Assembly (NCBI GenBank): GCA_964354135.1
Contig: CAYGZA010000081.1
Coordinates: forward strand, 1 to 20,403
Length of the DNA: 20,403 bases
Origin: CAYGZA01 sp964354135
Lineage (GTDB): Bacteria > Planctomycetota > Planctomycetia > Pirellulales > Thermoguttaceae
Reading direction: 5' to 3'
Of the stretch, positions 13,366-20,403 are shown piece by piece. The position numbers were made by a program, and so were the translations under genes. Within the stretch, counting starts at the first letter, position 1. Every line of letters starts with the position of its first letter. The notes beneath the pieces are model-generated. The model ran no database searches. It saw only the letters and a program-made list of their open reading frames with translations, and was not told where the DNA came from.

Positions 13366-13929
13366 GTGGAACCCGTCTGGATCGTCCTCGTCGTCGTTGT
13401 CGTGGTGCTCCTGTGGATTGCCGTGATGTACAACGCCCTCGTGCGCGGGCGCAACACCTGCGACGAGTCCTGGTCCGACATCGACACCGAGCTGAAGCGC
13501 CGCTACGACCTGATCCCGAACCTCGTCGAAGTCGTGAAGGGTTACGCGAAGCACGAGCGGGAAGTCCTGGAGCGGGTCACCCAGGCCCGCGCCGCCGCCG
13601 TGGCCAGCACGGGCTCACCCGAGTCGCAGGCCCGCGACGAGAACGTCCTGGTCCGCGGGCTGCGCCAGCTCTTCGCCGTGGTGGAGAACTACCCGGACCT
13701 GAAGGCCAGCCGGAACTTTCTCGAGCTTCAGCAGGAGCTGGCCAACACGGAGGACCGCATCCAGCGCTCCCGCCGCTTCTACAACGCCAACGTGCGGGAC
13801 TACAACAACCGCTGCGAGGTCTTTCCGTCGAACCTTATCGCCGGCGGCTTCGGCTTCCAGAAGCGGGAGTTCTTCGAGATCGAGGACGTCGTCCAGCGCC
13901 AGGCGCCGGCGGTCAAACTGGACGCATGA
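13366..13929 (+). CDS. lemA: LemA family protein
   Basis: 187 residues, the usual LemA length. GTG start at 13366 with AAAGGA about 10 nt upstream. Residues 4-21 form the single transmembrane helix (VWIVLVVVVVVLLWIAVM), followed by the signature YNALVRGRNTCDESWSDID and LKRRYDLIPNLVEVVKGYA. The remaining residues form the family's long helical bundle: HEREVLERVTQARAAA, QLFAVVENYPDLKASRNF, LQQELANTEDRIQRSRRFYN, VRDYNNRCEVFPSNLIAGGF. LemA proteins are inner-membrane-anchored with a mostly helical domain; their function is poorly known and they often accompany TPM-domain, HtpX or DUF3137 proteins. Here the neighbour is the DUF3137-like anchored protein. The next gene converges on it. Confidence 0.94.
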   Translation: MEPVWIVLVVVVVVLLWIAVMYNALVRGRNTCDESWSDIDTELKRRYDLIPNLVEVVKGYAKHEREVLERVTQARAAAVASTGSPESQARDENVLVRGLRQLFAVVENYPDLKASRNFLELQQELANTEDRIQRSRRFYNANVRDYNNRCEVFPSNLIAGGFGFQKREFFEIEDVVQRQAPAVKLDA

Positions 13930-13940
13930 AAAGAGGGTTC

Positions 13941-13953
13941 GACCACAGTGGTC
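13941..13953. terminator. Short palindrome between convergent genes
   Basis: GACCAC-A-GTGGTC lies in the 34-nt spacer between lemA (+) and the following minus-strand gene. It could form a small bidirectional stop structure, but there is no T tract and the loop is a single base, so support is weak. Confidence 0.22.
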
Positions 13954-13963
13954 AAGACCTGTG

Positions 13964-14872
13964 CTACGACTTGCTCAGTTTGGCCCGCGCCGCCGCGACC
14001 ATGTCGTCGTAGAGCCGCTTCTGGGCGATCATCGCGCGGAGCGGGTCTTTGGGGCTGCCGCCGGCCTCCAAGAGGAGCCAGCCGCGGTAGTCCGTCGCCA
14101 CGAACAGGGCGATCAGGTCGGCAAACGGGTAGTCCTTGCTATCCAGCGCGCGGACGTGGGCCGTGTCGCCAAACCGCTTCCGGAGCGTTTGGAAGTTGGC
14201 CGCCAGGCCGTCGCCTTTCAGGTCAGTGACGTTGGAGTTCCAGCAGATGAAGACGTTGCGATGGTCGGCCACGTCCATGATCCGCTTCATGACCGGGATC
14301 TGGGCGCAGCCCCCGTGGACCTCCAGGCGGATCTGCTGCCCGTATTCGGCGCCGAAGGCCCCGACGACGTTCAGCGCCTTGCCGATCTGCTCGATGGTCT
14401 TCTCCTGCGGCACGCCCTTGGGCAGGTCGTTGGGCCGCACCTTGACGCCGCTTCCGCCCACGTCGTGGCCGAGCTTGATGAACGCCTTGGTCGCCTCGAT
14501 CGCCTTCCGCAGCCTCGCCGGATCGGGATGGTGAAACTCCTCGGCGCTGCCGATGCCGACCAGCGTGACCGGGCTCTCGGCAAACTGCTTCTTGACCTCG
14601 GCCCGCTGGGCGGTATTGAGGTTCGGCTCGACCTTGTGGGCGTGCCCGGTCCGCAGCTCCACGCCGGGCATCTTGGCCGCGGTGCAGTTGCGGATCAGCG
14701 TGGGCACGTCCCAGTGCTGTCCCCAGAGGTACGTGACCAGCCCGAAGGCCATCTTCTGGCCGGCCGGGGCCACGGCGCGGGCGGGCGAGCCGGCGGTCGA
14801 ACCGGCGGCAAACAGCCCGGCCCCGAGGGCCAGCGAGGTCTTAAGGAAATCACGGCGAGACGCATCGGCCAC
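13964..14872 (-). CDS. Tat-exported sugar phosphate isomerase/epimerase-like TIM-barrel protein
   Basis: 302 residues from GTG 14872, with AAAGGAG 8 nt upstream on the minus strand. An in-frame extension to 15037 would precede the Tat signal and is rejected. Residues 5-11 are the twin-arginine motif SRRDFLK, followed by TSLALGAGLFAAGSTAG, so export is by the Tat pathway. The mature part is an AP-endonuclease-2/xylose-isomerase-like barrel: GLVTYLWGQHWDVPTLIRNC, GVELRTGHAHKVEP, TLVGIGSAEEFHHPD, GSGVKVRPNDLP, QIRLEVHGGCAQIP, NVFICWNSNVTD. Metal ligands are likely among these Glu, His and Asp positions but cannot be fixed without alignment. The substrate is unknown; planctomycetes encode many such exported isomerase-like proteins. 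The promoter region contains repeat arms. Confidence 0.88.
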   Translation of the reverse strand: MADASRRDFLKTSLALGAGLFAAGSTAGSPARAVAPAGQKMAFGLVTYLWGQHWDVPTLIRNCTAAKMPGVELRTGHAHKVEPNLNTAQRAEVKKQFAESPVTLVGIGSAEEFHHPDPARLRKAIEATKAFIKLGHDVGGSGVKVRPNDLPKGVPQEKTIEQIGKALNVVGAFGAEYGQQIRLEVHGGCAQIPVMKRIMDVADHRNVFICWNSNVTDLKGDGLAANFQTLRKRFGDTAHVRALDSKDYPFADLIALFVATDYRGWLLLEAGGSPKDPLRAMIAQKRLYDDMVAAARAKLSKS

Positions 14873-15031
14873 GGCACAGCTCCTTTCACGACTGGTGCAA
14901 AGCCGGGGGTCGCACCCCCTGGACCTTGGAGGCTTGATTCCACAATGAAGCCAAAACGGCAATGGCGACCCGACTATTGTGCTCCGAAGATCCGGCGGAC
15001 GCAACCCTCCAAATCCGCTTGCCGCGGCGTT

Positions 15032-15209
15032 CACCACGGAGGCACGGAGACCACGGAGGAGGTAAACTGGAGATTGGATTCATCCAGGAGGTGTCCGTTC
15101 AGGAAAAGGGGACCGGCTCCGACCGGAGCGAGGTGCCTGTCCCTTTTTTCTGCGGCGTCGTCGTACATCTTCTGGAATCCCCGTGACCTCCGTGTCTCCG
15201 TGGTTTCCC
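15032..15209. repeat. Outer inverted repeat of CACGGAG units
   Basis: The left arm (15032-15062) reads CACCACGGAGGCACGGAG followed by ACCACGGAGGAGG. The right arm (15179-15209) reads as its near reverse complement (CCTCCGTGTCTCCGTGGTTT). The units repeat every 8-9 nt, like the heptad elements elsewhere in the window but with a longer step. The right arm ends 5 nt before the ATG of the radical SAM gene. Confidence 0.82.
15102..15150. terminator. Inner palindrome with A/T flanks, terminator-like on both strands
   Basis: GAAAAGGGGAC on the left and GTCCCTTTTTTC on the right are complementary. Between them GCTCCG-AC-CGGAGC forms a perfect 6-bp hairpin. On the + strand the stem ends in T6; on the minus strand it ends in T4. 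This could stop transcription in both directions between divergent genes, or be a dispersed REP/MITE-like element. Confidence 0.55.
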
Positions 15210-15214
15210 TTCCG

Positions 15215-17008
15215 ATGACGCGTACCTCCGACCCACCGGCAAGACGACGCAAGGTGCGGCTCTTGTTCGGCTGTGCCGCGTGGCCGAGCGGGGTGCTGGA
15301 GATCGCCTCCTGGGCCAAGCGCGAGGGGCTCGCCGAGGCGGCGATTCTCCAGGTGCAGCCGGGCGAGTCCGCCACGGAGCTTGATGCGGGCGGAGAAACC
15401 GAGGCGGCCCTTCGCCGTCTCGCCGGGCGGCGATTATCCCAAGGTTGCGACATCCATCCGGACGGGAGTCTCGACGAGGCCGTACGCGACGCCCTGCGGG
15501 CCGTCGGCGGCCGGTTCCTGCGCAAGATGATCGACTGGCAGCCGCACGTCGTCGGGTTCCGCGTGGAAGGGCCCGATTTCGAGGCGGTGAAGCGGTACGT
15601 CCGGGCGGTCCGGCTCTTCTCCGACGCCGAGATCGTGCTGGGCGGCCCCACCGCCACGAGCCACCCTATCGACGTGCTGCGGGAATCGGGGGCCGATTAC
15701 CTCTTCGCCGGCGAGGCCGAGGAGACGTTCAACCAGTTCCTCCGCCTGGCCCGGGAGCGGAATTCCCGGGACCGGCTGCCGGAGATTCCCGGGCTGGCCT
15801 ACGACTATGGCGGCCGGGCGTACCACAACACGCTTCCCGCGGATGGGTACGAGCGAACGGTCCTGGATACGGACGACTGGCTCTGTAGCCGGGTGCGCCG
15901 CTGTCTCCGCCGCGCGGTGCGGCCGGTTGCACCGCGGGAGGTGATCGCGGCCAACCGGCTCGATTGGTCGCTGCTGAAGGATTTTGGGAGGTCTTTTGAC
16001 GGCCTCTACTTCACCGGCGGGCGGGGTTGCCCCGGCGAGTGTTCGTTCTGCGCGAAGCTTCACGGCCCCGAAGTTCGCGTGAAACCGGCGCCGCAGCTCT
16101 TGGAGGAGATCGAGTCCGCCGACGCCCTGGTGGCCCAAGGGAGTCTGCGGCTGACGCGATGGAAGCTGTTCCAGCACACCGATGCCCCGGCCCTCCGCGA
16201 GAAGGACGTTGCCTGGGCGGCGATCTACGACGAGGACTTTTTCTTGGACCGGCGGCGGGCCGTCGAGTTCTTCAAGCTCTGGGATCAAAGTCCGCTTGGG
16301 GACCGCTACCGGCTCAGCGTGCAGACCAACCCTTGCACGCTCCTGGCCGCCGGCGGGAAGTTCCACGCGGGGCTGCTGGAGTGGATCGACCGGCTCAAGC
16401 CGATGGTCCAGTTGGGGGCCGAGTCGTTTGACCCGGAACCGCTTGCCCGCTGGCACAAGCGGCACCGCGTGGAGCAGCTCCACACGGTCTTGGACGCGTT
16501 GGAAGGCACGCGGCAGGACTACACGGTTTTCATCCTCCTCACCGATTTCGAGACCACGGCGGAGGAGTTGATCGACGGCTTGCGGCTGTTGATCCTGGAG
16601 GCGTTCCGGCGGCCCGGGATGCGGATCGCCGGCAGCCCACTGACCATCCCGCTCTATGACTCCGAGGTCCGCAGGCGGCTGGAATACGGCCGGGCCCCGG
16701 CCGCCGAGCGGGTCCACCACTTCTCCAACTACGAGCGCCCGCAGCCGGGTTGGCTGGATCCGCTGGTTGCCGACCTGGCCGACCGGGCCGACGCGGAGCT
16801 TCACTTCGCCTTGCAGCCGGGGCATCGCGACGCGGCCCTGGCTCGGGCCTTCGAGGTGGTGCAATCGCGGGTCCACGAGGAACGCGGGCGGGTCTGCGAT
16901 GAGCCCGCGGCGACGGCCGCCCGGAAAACGAGAATCCGGCACCTGTGCGACCAGGTGGATCAGGCGATGGAAGAAATCCGCGAGGGGCAGTTTCGCCGCC
17001 CGCGCTAG
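15215..17008 (+). CDS. B12-binding/radical SAM domain protein
   Basis: 597 residues from ATG 15215; an in-frame GTG lies at 15200. The open frame extends far upstream but only as the antisense of the Tat-exported protein gene. Residues ~13-180 are a cobalamin-binding-like Rossmann domain (KVRLLFGCAAWPSG, PHVVGFRVEGPDFEAVKRYV, IVLGGPTATSHP, GADYLFAGEAEETF) without the DxHxxG that provides a lower cobalt ligand. Residues ~260-480 are the radical SAM barrel with FTGGRGCPGECSFCAKLHG: Cys272, Cys276 and Cys279 bind the [4Fe-4S] cluster that cleaves S-adenosylmethionine. VQLGAESFDPEPLARWHKRH is the usual later barrel segment. The reaction is unknown; no substrate or partner gene adjoins. There is no Shine-Dalgarno before the ATG because a repeat arm lies there. 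Confidence 0.9.
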   Translation: MTRTSDPPARRRKVRLLFGCAAWPSGVLEIASWAKREGLAEAAILQVQPGESATELDAGGETEAALRRLAGRRLSQGCDIHPDGSLDEAVRDALRAVGGRFLRKMIDWQPHVVGFRVEGPDFEAVKRYVRAVRLFSDAEIVLGGPTATSHPIDVLRESGADYLFAGEAEETFNQFLRLARERNSRDRLPEIPGLAYDYGGRAYHNTLPADGYERTVLDTDDWLCSRVRRCLRRAVRPVAPREVIAANRLDWSLLKDFGRSFDGLYFTGGRGCPGECSFCAKLHGPEVRVKPAPQLLEEIESADALVAQGSLRLTRWKLFQHTDAPALREKDVAWAAIYDEDFFLDRRRAVEFFKLWDQSPLGDRYRLSVQTNPCTLLAAGGKFHAGLLEWIDRLKPMVQLGAESFDPEPLARWHKRHRVEQLHTVLDALEGTRQDYTVFILLTDFETTAEELIDGLRLLILEAFRRPGMRIAGSPLTIPLYDSEVRRRLEYGRAPAAERVHHFSNYERPQPGWLDPLVADLADRADAELHFALQPGHRDAALARAFEVVQSRVHEERGRVCDEPAATAARKTRIRHLCDQVDQAMEEIREGQFRRPR

Positions 17009-17118
17009 GACCGGCAGGGAAGGGAAGTCCGCGGGCTTAGAGGATCTTTGCCCGCCGTGCTATCACAGCTAGCACCGTGCCGGTGAGAAGAGAGGAACCA
17101 ATTGGTGCGATCGCCACC

Positions 17119-17397
17119 TCAGGTCACTTCAATGCGGTTGGTGAGCTGCCGCCCGGAGCTGCAGAAGGTCATGGCCGCGTGTTGGGCCTTCTGCTTCGTG
17201 TAGTAGGTGTTGCAGCGTCCGGAAAGCAGGATCCCGTTGCGGTGGACCTCGACGCAGAGCTTTTGCACGCTGCCGCCGGTCTCGCGGCGGACGGCCCTTT
17301 CGATCGATGCCGCCAGCAACTCCGCCTCGGCGACCGACTCCGGCAACGGATATCTCCTCTTTCCGTCGACCGGCAGCACCGAAGACAAACGGTCCAT
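17119..17397 (-). CDS. BON-domain protein
   Basis: 92 residues, ATG 17397 with GAGGAG spaced about 7 nt. Residues ~25-92 match a single BON domain: ELLAASIERAVRRETGG, VQKLCVEVHRNGILLSGRC, YYTKQKAQHAAM and NRIEVT. BON domains are small alpha/beta modules proposed to bind phospholipids or mediate interactions, as in OsmY. There is no signal peptide, so the protein is probably cytosolic or membrane-associated. On the minus strand a 5-bp hairpin GCCGG-CAA-CCGGC (17410-17422) lies just ahead of the Shine-Dalgarno, and an AAGGAGG-containing hairpin lies at 17456-17470, so translation may be structurally controlled. A candidate promoter is at 17866-17895, giving a long leader of about 460 nt. Confidence 0.82.
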   Translation of the reverse strand: MDRLSSVLPVDGKRRYPLPESVAEAELLAASIERAVRRETGGSVQKLCVEVHRNGILLSGRCNTYYTKQKAQHAAMTFCSSGRQLTNRIEVT

Positions 17398-18091
17398 GGC
17401 TTTCTCCTCGCCGGTTGCCGGCTTTCCGTGTCCCTACGCCGACAACCGCGGAAAACCAAGGAACCTCCTTGTTCCCAACCCTTCCTGATTACTCCCGATC
17501 CGAAGATATGATGGCGAGCCGGCAACTCCCAAAGCACGCCGCGCATCCCGCGACGGCGCCCCTCTGCTGAACCCGGATCAAGTTGATCGGCTCGACTTCA
17601 TTTGCTGCGGACACGTTGGCCGTCAGAATCCGGTCTCCTTCCCTGGCGTGACGGTCTTCCTCGCGGAGCCGGCCCGAGGCGCCCAACAAGCAGAATCCCA
17701 GCAACGGAGATGGCCCCATCAGCCCGGGCCCCACTTGGAGCCGGCCGAGGAACCGTTCGCGCCCCACTGGAAGAACTCTCAAGAAGCCAAATCCTTGGCG
17801 CGATCCCCGCTGCGATCGTGGCACACGCGGGCCGATCTTATCCCATGATAGACTCCTGTGCGACAAGTCTATCGCGTTGGCCCAGCCGCGGTCAACCCCC
17901 TTCTCCACAAACTGTGAGGATTCCTGGCAAGAAAATGCCTTCTTCAGGTATGGCTCTGCCCCGAGCCCGACGGCGCGGGCGGCCGCGGTCTTCGGAAGCC
18001 ATGCAGCCCTGGGGCACGACTCGCATCGTGCAGCCGGAGCGGTCTTGGCCCAGGGATGGCATCCGCAGCCGGATTCGCCAGATTCGCCAGT
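17398..18091. other. Long spacer without a supported gene
   Basis: 694 bp between the BON gene and cysC, both on the minus strand. Open frames exist (17489-17908 minus, 17602-18228 plus), but neither resembles a known family and both have composition typical of chance frames. The minus strand carries a promoter-like pair and a Shine-Dalgarno followed by a two-codon frame. A 9-bp tandem repeat GATTCGCCA lies at 18072-18089 just beyond the cysC stop. Confidence 0.6.
17866..17895 (-). promoter_or_regulatory. Candidate promoter upstream of the BON leader
   Basis: On the minus strand: TTGACC (17895-17890), an 18-nt spacer and TAGACT (17871-17866). AGGAG (17857-17853) and an ATG (17846-17844) follow at normal distances. 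That ATG is followed by GGA and TAA. Confidence 0.5.
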
Positions 18092-18742
18092 CTATTGGCT
18101 CGGGCTCTTCCCCTTCGCCTCCAGATATGCGATCACCTGGTCGGCTAGTAGTTCCGGGGGGGCATGACGTGCGTCCAGAACAAGCTCAGGGGTCTCGGGG
18201 GCCTCATAGGGGTCGTCGATCCCGGTGAACCCTTTGAGTTCCCCGGCCCGGGCCTTCTGGTATAGTCCTTTCGGGTCGCGGGCCTCACATACTTCCAGGG
18301 GGGCATCGACGAAGATCTCCACGAACTCCCCGGGCGTCAGGCTCGCCCTGACCCGGTCGCGGTCCACCCGATACGGGCTGATAAAGGCCGTGATGACCAC
18401 GATCCCCGCGTCGCAGAAGAGCTTCGCCACGGCCCCGATCCGGCGGATGTTCTCCTTGCGGTCCTGGGCGGAAAATCCCAGGCCGAAACGCTTTGCGAAT
18501 TCGTCGCCGTGTTGCTGGCGAAGGAGCCCTGGCGCGGCGTTCAGCCCGTGGCGGATGTTGTCGCCGTCGAGGACGAAGCTGTGGATGCCCAGGGCGTGCA
18601 GCTTGTGGTCGACCAGGTTGGCTATCGTGCTCTTCCCGCACGCGCTTAACCCCGTAAACCAGACGACGCAGCCTCGGTGCCCGTTCAGTCTTTCTCTTTC
18701 CTCACGAGAAACGGCATGCTGATGCCAGAAAACCTCGGTCAT
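18092..18742 (-). CDS. cysC: Adenylylsulfate (APS) kinase
   Basis: Phosphorylates adenylylsulfate with ATP to PAPS, the donor for sulfate reduction or sulfotransfer; cytosolic. 216 residues from ATG 18742 (AGGAG about 11 nt upstream). A longer frame to 18784 exists but the MTEVFWHQHAVSREERERLN opening is typical for the family. The P-loop is GLSACGKST (31-39), with Ala-Cys where many relatives have Gly-x. Then FVLDGDNIRHGLN (APS site), FSAQDRKENIRRIGAVA, and ITAFISPYRVDRDRVR with the conserved Ser122. EIFVDAPLEVCEARDPKGLYQKARAGELKGFTGIDDPYE completes the lid and substrate-binding region. No cysD, cysN or sulfotransferase gene adjoins, so the pathway role is open; PAPS for sulfated polysaccharide or lipid is possible. 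Confidence 0.94.
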   Translation of the reverse strand: MTEVFWHQHAVSREERERLNGHRGCVVWFTGLSACGKSTIANLVDHKLHALGIHSFVLDGDNIRHGLNAAPGLLRQQHGDEFAKRFGLGFSAQDRKENIRRIGAVAKLFCDAGIVVITAFISPYRVDRDRVRASLTPGEFVEIFVDAPLEVCEARDPKGLYQKARAGELKGFTGIDDPYEAPETPELVLDARHAPPELLADQVIAYLEAKGKSPSQ

Positions 18743-19133
18743 CGGCGGAACTACTCCTATTGGTAAGAACTCGGTTGCCAGCACCTAGGAAGCGAATCAA
18801 GGATGATACTGCCTGACGGGGCGTGGGGACAACAGCGGGCGTGCCAAGAGGGCCGGCCGGCTGGCCCAATGGTGCCGCTCGTCGCCTCCCGAGACGGAAT
18901 ATACACAAGATGCGGGCTATAGGGCAGACTGCATCGCGGCCTCATTGCCGCACTCCCGCGCGCCCGCGAAGGAGCGCGAGGCCCGATATTCGAGACGCCG
19001 TTGCGAGAGTCTTGCTTGCGTCCCCGGTCGTCCAATGGGGTCGCCTGTTCCGCTGGGCTCCGATATAATGCGGCGGCCGCGAGGACCGCGGCGTTGGATT
19101 TGTCCGGAAAACGCCGGGAGCAAACGAGTTGCC
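18743..19133. other. Divergent promoter region between cysC and the phosphorylase gene
   Basis: 391 bp with no supported gene. The right end holds a perfect TATAAT (19064-19069) ahead of the phosphorylase. A TATATT-like element on the minus strand (18898-18903) may serve cysC, though no good -35 accompanies it. Small GC-rich inverted repeats (for example GCGGC...GCCGC near 18936-18951) are present without a recognisable RNA family. Confidence 0.6.
19064..19069 (+). promoter_or_regulatory. -10 element TATAAT upstream of glucan phosphorylase
   Basis: A consensus TATAAT lies 64 nt before the ATG at 19134 in otherwise GC-rich sequence. The position 17 nt upstream (TCGCCT) is a poor -35, so an activator or an extended contact may be needed. 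Confidence 0.5.
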
Positions 19134-20403
19134 ATGAGTCAGACGGATACCGTTCTTGAAGTCAAAGCAAACTCCGCCGTCGTTGGCCGGCTTACGGCGG
19201 AGACGATGTACGACAAGTGCATGGCCCTGGCCGCCAACTTGTGGTGGAGTTGGCAGCCGGAAGTGATCAATCTGTTCCGCGACCTGGATCCCATCCGCTG
19301 GCGGCAGTTGGATCACAACCCCATCGCCCTGCTGAGCGAGTTCACGCCGGAGCGGCTGGAGATGCGGGCCGCCGAGCTGGTGCTCTACAGCCGCATCAAT
19401 CACGCCTTCCGGCGGCTGAAGGAGTACCTGGCCGAGACTCCCCTTTGGGGCAGGACCTGGGCCGGAGTGCTCGGCTCCAAGCCGGTCGCCTATTTCTCGC
19501 TGGAGTTCGGCGTCCACGAGTCCGTGCCGATCTACTCCGGCGGCCTGGGCGTTCTGTCGGGCGATCACGTCAAGAGTGCCAGCGGGCTGGGTGTGCCGCT
19601 GGTGGCCATCGGGCTCTTCTACGACCAAGGCTATTTCAAGCAGCACTTGGACGTGAACGGCTGGCAGCAGGAAGAGTACCTGGACACCAAGGTCGAGAAC
19701 CTCCCGATGGAGGTCCCCCGCGGCGTCGACGGCAAGCCGATCACCATCGAGATCTGCATGCGCAGCCGCTGCATGCTGGTCAAAGTGCGCCTGATGCGCG
19801 TCGGGCGCGTCAATCTGTATCTCCTCGACTGCGACGTGGAAGGCAACAGCCCGGAAGACCGGGAACTCACCTCCCGGCTTTACGGCGGCGACAACCGCAC
19901 GCGGATCCGCCAGGAGCTGGTGGCCGGCGTGGGCGGGGTCCGCGCGCTGAGGGCCTTGGGGATCAGCCCGGGGGTTTACCACCTGAATGAGGGCCACAGC
20001 GCCTTTGCCACGCTGGAAGCCACTCGGGAGCGGATGAAGGACGACGAGATCACCTTCGACGAGGCCCTGCGGGAAGTGGCCGAACACACGGTCTTCACCA
20101 CCCACACGCCGGTCCCCGCCGGACACGACCGCTTCAACCGCGCCCTGATGGAAGAGCACCTCGGGCCCCTGCGGGACGAGCTGGGGATTTCCTCGGACCA
20201 ACTGATGGGCCTCGGCCGCGTCGAGCCGCAGAACGAGCGGGAGGATTTCTGCATGACGGTGCTGGGGCTGAAGCTCTCGCGGCGGGCCAACGCCGTCAGC
20301 AACGTCCACGGCCGCGTCACCCGGCGGATGTGGGCCCACCTCTGGCCCTGGCGGGTCGAGGAGGAAATCCCCATCGGCCACATCACCAACGGCGTCCACA
20401 TCC
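19134..20403 (+). CDS. glgP: Alpha-glucan (glycogen/maltodextrin) phosphorylase, N-terminal part
   Basis: GT35 enzyme releasing glucose-1-phosphate from alpha-1,4-glucans with pyridoxal phosphate, cytosolic. 423 codons are present from ATG 19134 (GGGAG 13 nt upstream), and the frame runs off the window. Residues ~20-115 are the DUF3417-type N-terminal region (ALAANLWWSWQPEVINLF, RWRQLDHNPIALLSEF) of the shorter bacterial/archaeal phosphorylase class. Then come VAYFSLEFGVHESVPIYSGG, LGVLSGDHVKSASGLGVPLV, IGLFYDQGYF, RIRQELVAGVGGVRAL, the active-site YHLNEGHSAFA (His283-His288), and FTTHTPVPAGHDRF. The PLP lysine lies beyond the window. It is divergent from cysC. The opposite strand carries a 485-codon open frame that is only its shadow. 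Confidence 0.95.
   Translation, partial: MSQTDTVLEVKANSAVVGRLTAETMYDKCMALAANLWWSWQPEVINLFRDLDPIRWRQLDHNPIALLSEFTPERLEMRAAELVLYSRINHAFRRLKEYLAETPLWGRTWAGVLGSKPVAYFSLEFGVHESVPIYSGGLGVLSGDHVKSASGLGVPLVAIGLFYDQGYFKQHLDVNGWQQEEYLDTKVENLPMEVPRGVDGKPITIEICMRSRCMLVKVRLMRVGRVNLYLLDCDVEGNSPEDRELTSRLYGGDNRTRIRQELVAGVGGVRALRALGISPGVYHLNEGHSAFATLEATRERMKDDEITFDEALREVAEHTVFTTHTPVPAGHDRFNRALMEEHLGPLRDELGISSDQLMGLGRVEPQNEREDFCMTVLGLKLSRRANAVSNVHGRVTRRMWAHLWPWRVEEEIPIGHITNGVHI

Larger units (their letters stand above)
14873..15214. other. Non-coding divergent spacer with nested palindromes
   Basis: 342 bp between the Tat-exported protein (-) and the radical SAM gene (+). The first ~150 bp show nothing beyond the Shine-Dalgarno of the minus gene. 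The rest is occupied by an outer inverted repeat (15032-15062 with 15179-15209) and an inner terminator-like palindrome (15102-15150). Confidence 0.75.

Noticed and set aside
13961..15214. N-terminal extension of the radical SAM frame
   Set aside because: The extension is antisense to the Tat-exported isomerase-like gene and then crosses the nested palindromes. The conserved domains begin only after the ATG at 15215.
15434..16942. 502-codon minus-strand frame opposite the radical SAM gene
   Set aside because: Antisense shadow; the + frame has the CxxxCxxC motif and both domains.
17489..17908. 139-codon minus-strand frame between BON gene and cysC
   Set aside because: No family resemblance, Arg/Gly-rich, no Shine-Dalgarno at its starts. 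The well-placed SD-ATG nearby is in a different frame that stops after two codons.
17602..18228. 208-codon + strand frame overlapping the cysC 3' end
   Set aside because: Pro/Arg/Ser-rich low-information translation, part of it antisense to cysC; no start signals.
18942..20399. 485-codon open frame on the minus strand
   Set aside because: It is the shadow of the clear glucan phosphorylase frame (19134 to the window end). Its translation has no recognisable family.

Overview
The window looks like a GC-rich planctomycete chromosome segment, probably of the Pirellulales type. Supporting signs are an SLA1-homology (SHD1) domain protein, a PVC-type propeller/HEAT/cytochrome c protein, a Tat-exported sugar-isomerase-like protein, a GH50 agarase-like enzyme, many GTG starts and abundant REP-like intergenic palindromes. 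A run of 10 N at 4585-4594 marks it as a draft or metagenome-assembled scaffold. This assignment is inference from gene content.

Left part (1-4352, all +): the 3' end of pyrH (UMP kinase), then frr (ribosome recycling factor), an exported SHD1/propeller protein, a DusB-like tRNA-dihydrouridine synthase, and an exported thioredoxin-fold protein whose CxxC cysteines are gone. A long heptad-repeat hairpin ending in six T lies between pyrH and frr.

Middle (4353-13929): a repeat-rich gap region, then on the minus strand a 1223-residue PVC-type c-type cytochrome. A divergent spacer with stacked hairpins leads to a GH50-like glycoside hydrolase. Next is an accessory-looking patch: a nucleotidyltransferase whose Shine-Dalgarno and start codon lie inside a heptad repeat, the stop-interrupted 3' remnant of a basic-secretory-protein-type metalloprotease, and a two-gene overlapping module (small unknown protein + DUF2283) behind a good sigma70-type promoter. 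Two N-terminally anchored membrane proteins follow, the second being LemA, separated by another heptad-repeat inverted structure.

Right part (13930-20403): a Tat-exported TIM-barrel isomerase-like protein (-), a nested double palindrome, a B12-binding/radical SAM protein (+), a BON-domain protein (-) with a long leader, a stand-alone APS kinase cysC (-), and the 5' two-thirds of a glycogen/alpha-glucan phosphorylase (+) running off the end.

The most distinctive signal is not a protein. Three unrelated-sequence but identically built 7-nt-periodic repeats lie just after stop codons (194-276, 10803-10842, 13214-13338), and there are several other REP-like palindromes. I see no CRISPR array, rRNA, tRNA or intact insertion sequence, and no clearly novel multi-gene system. 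The best candidates for follow-up are the heptad repeats, the DUF2283 pair and the redox-dead thioredoxin.
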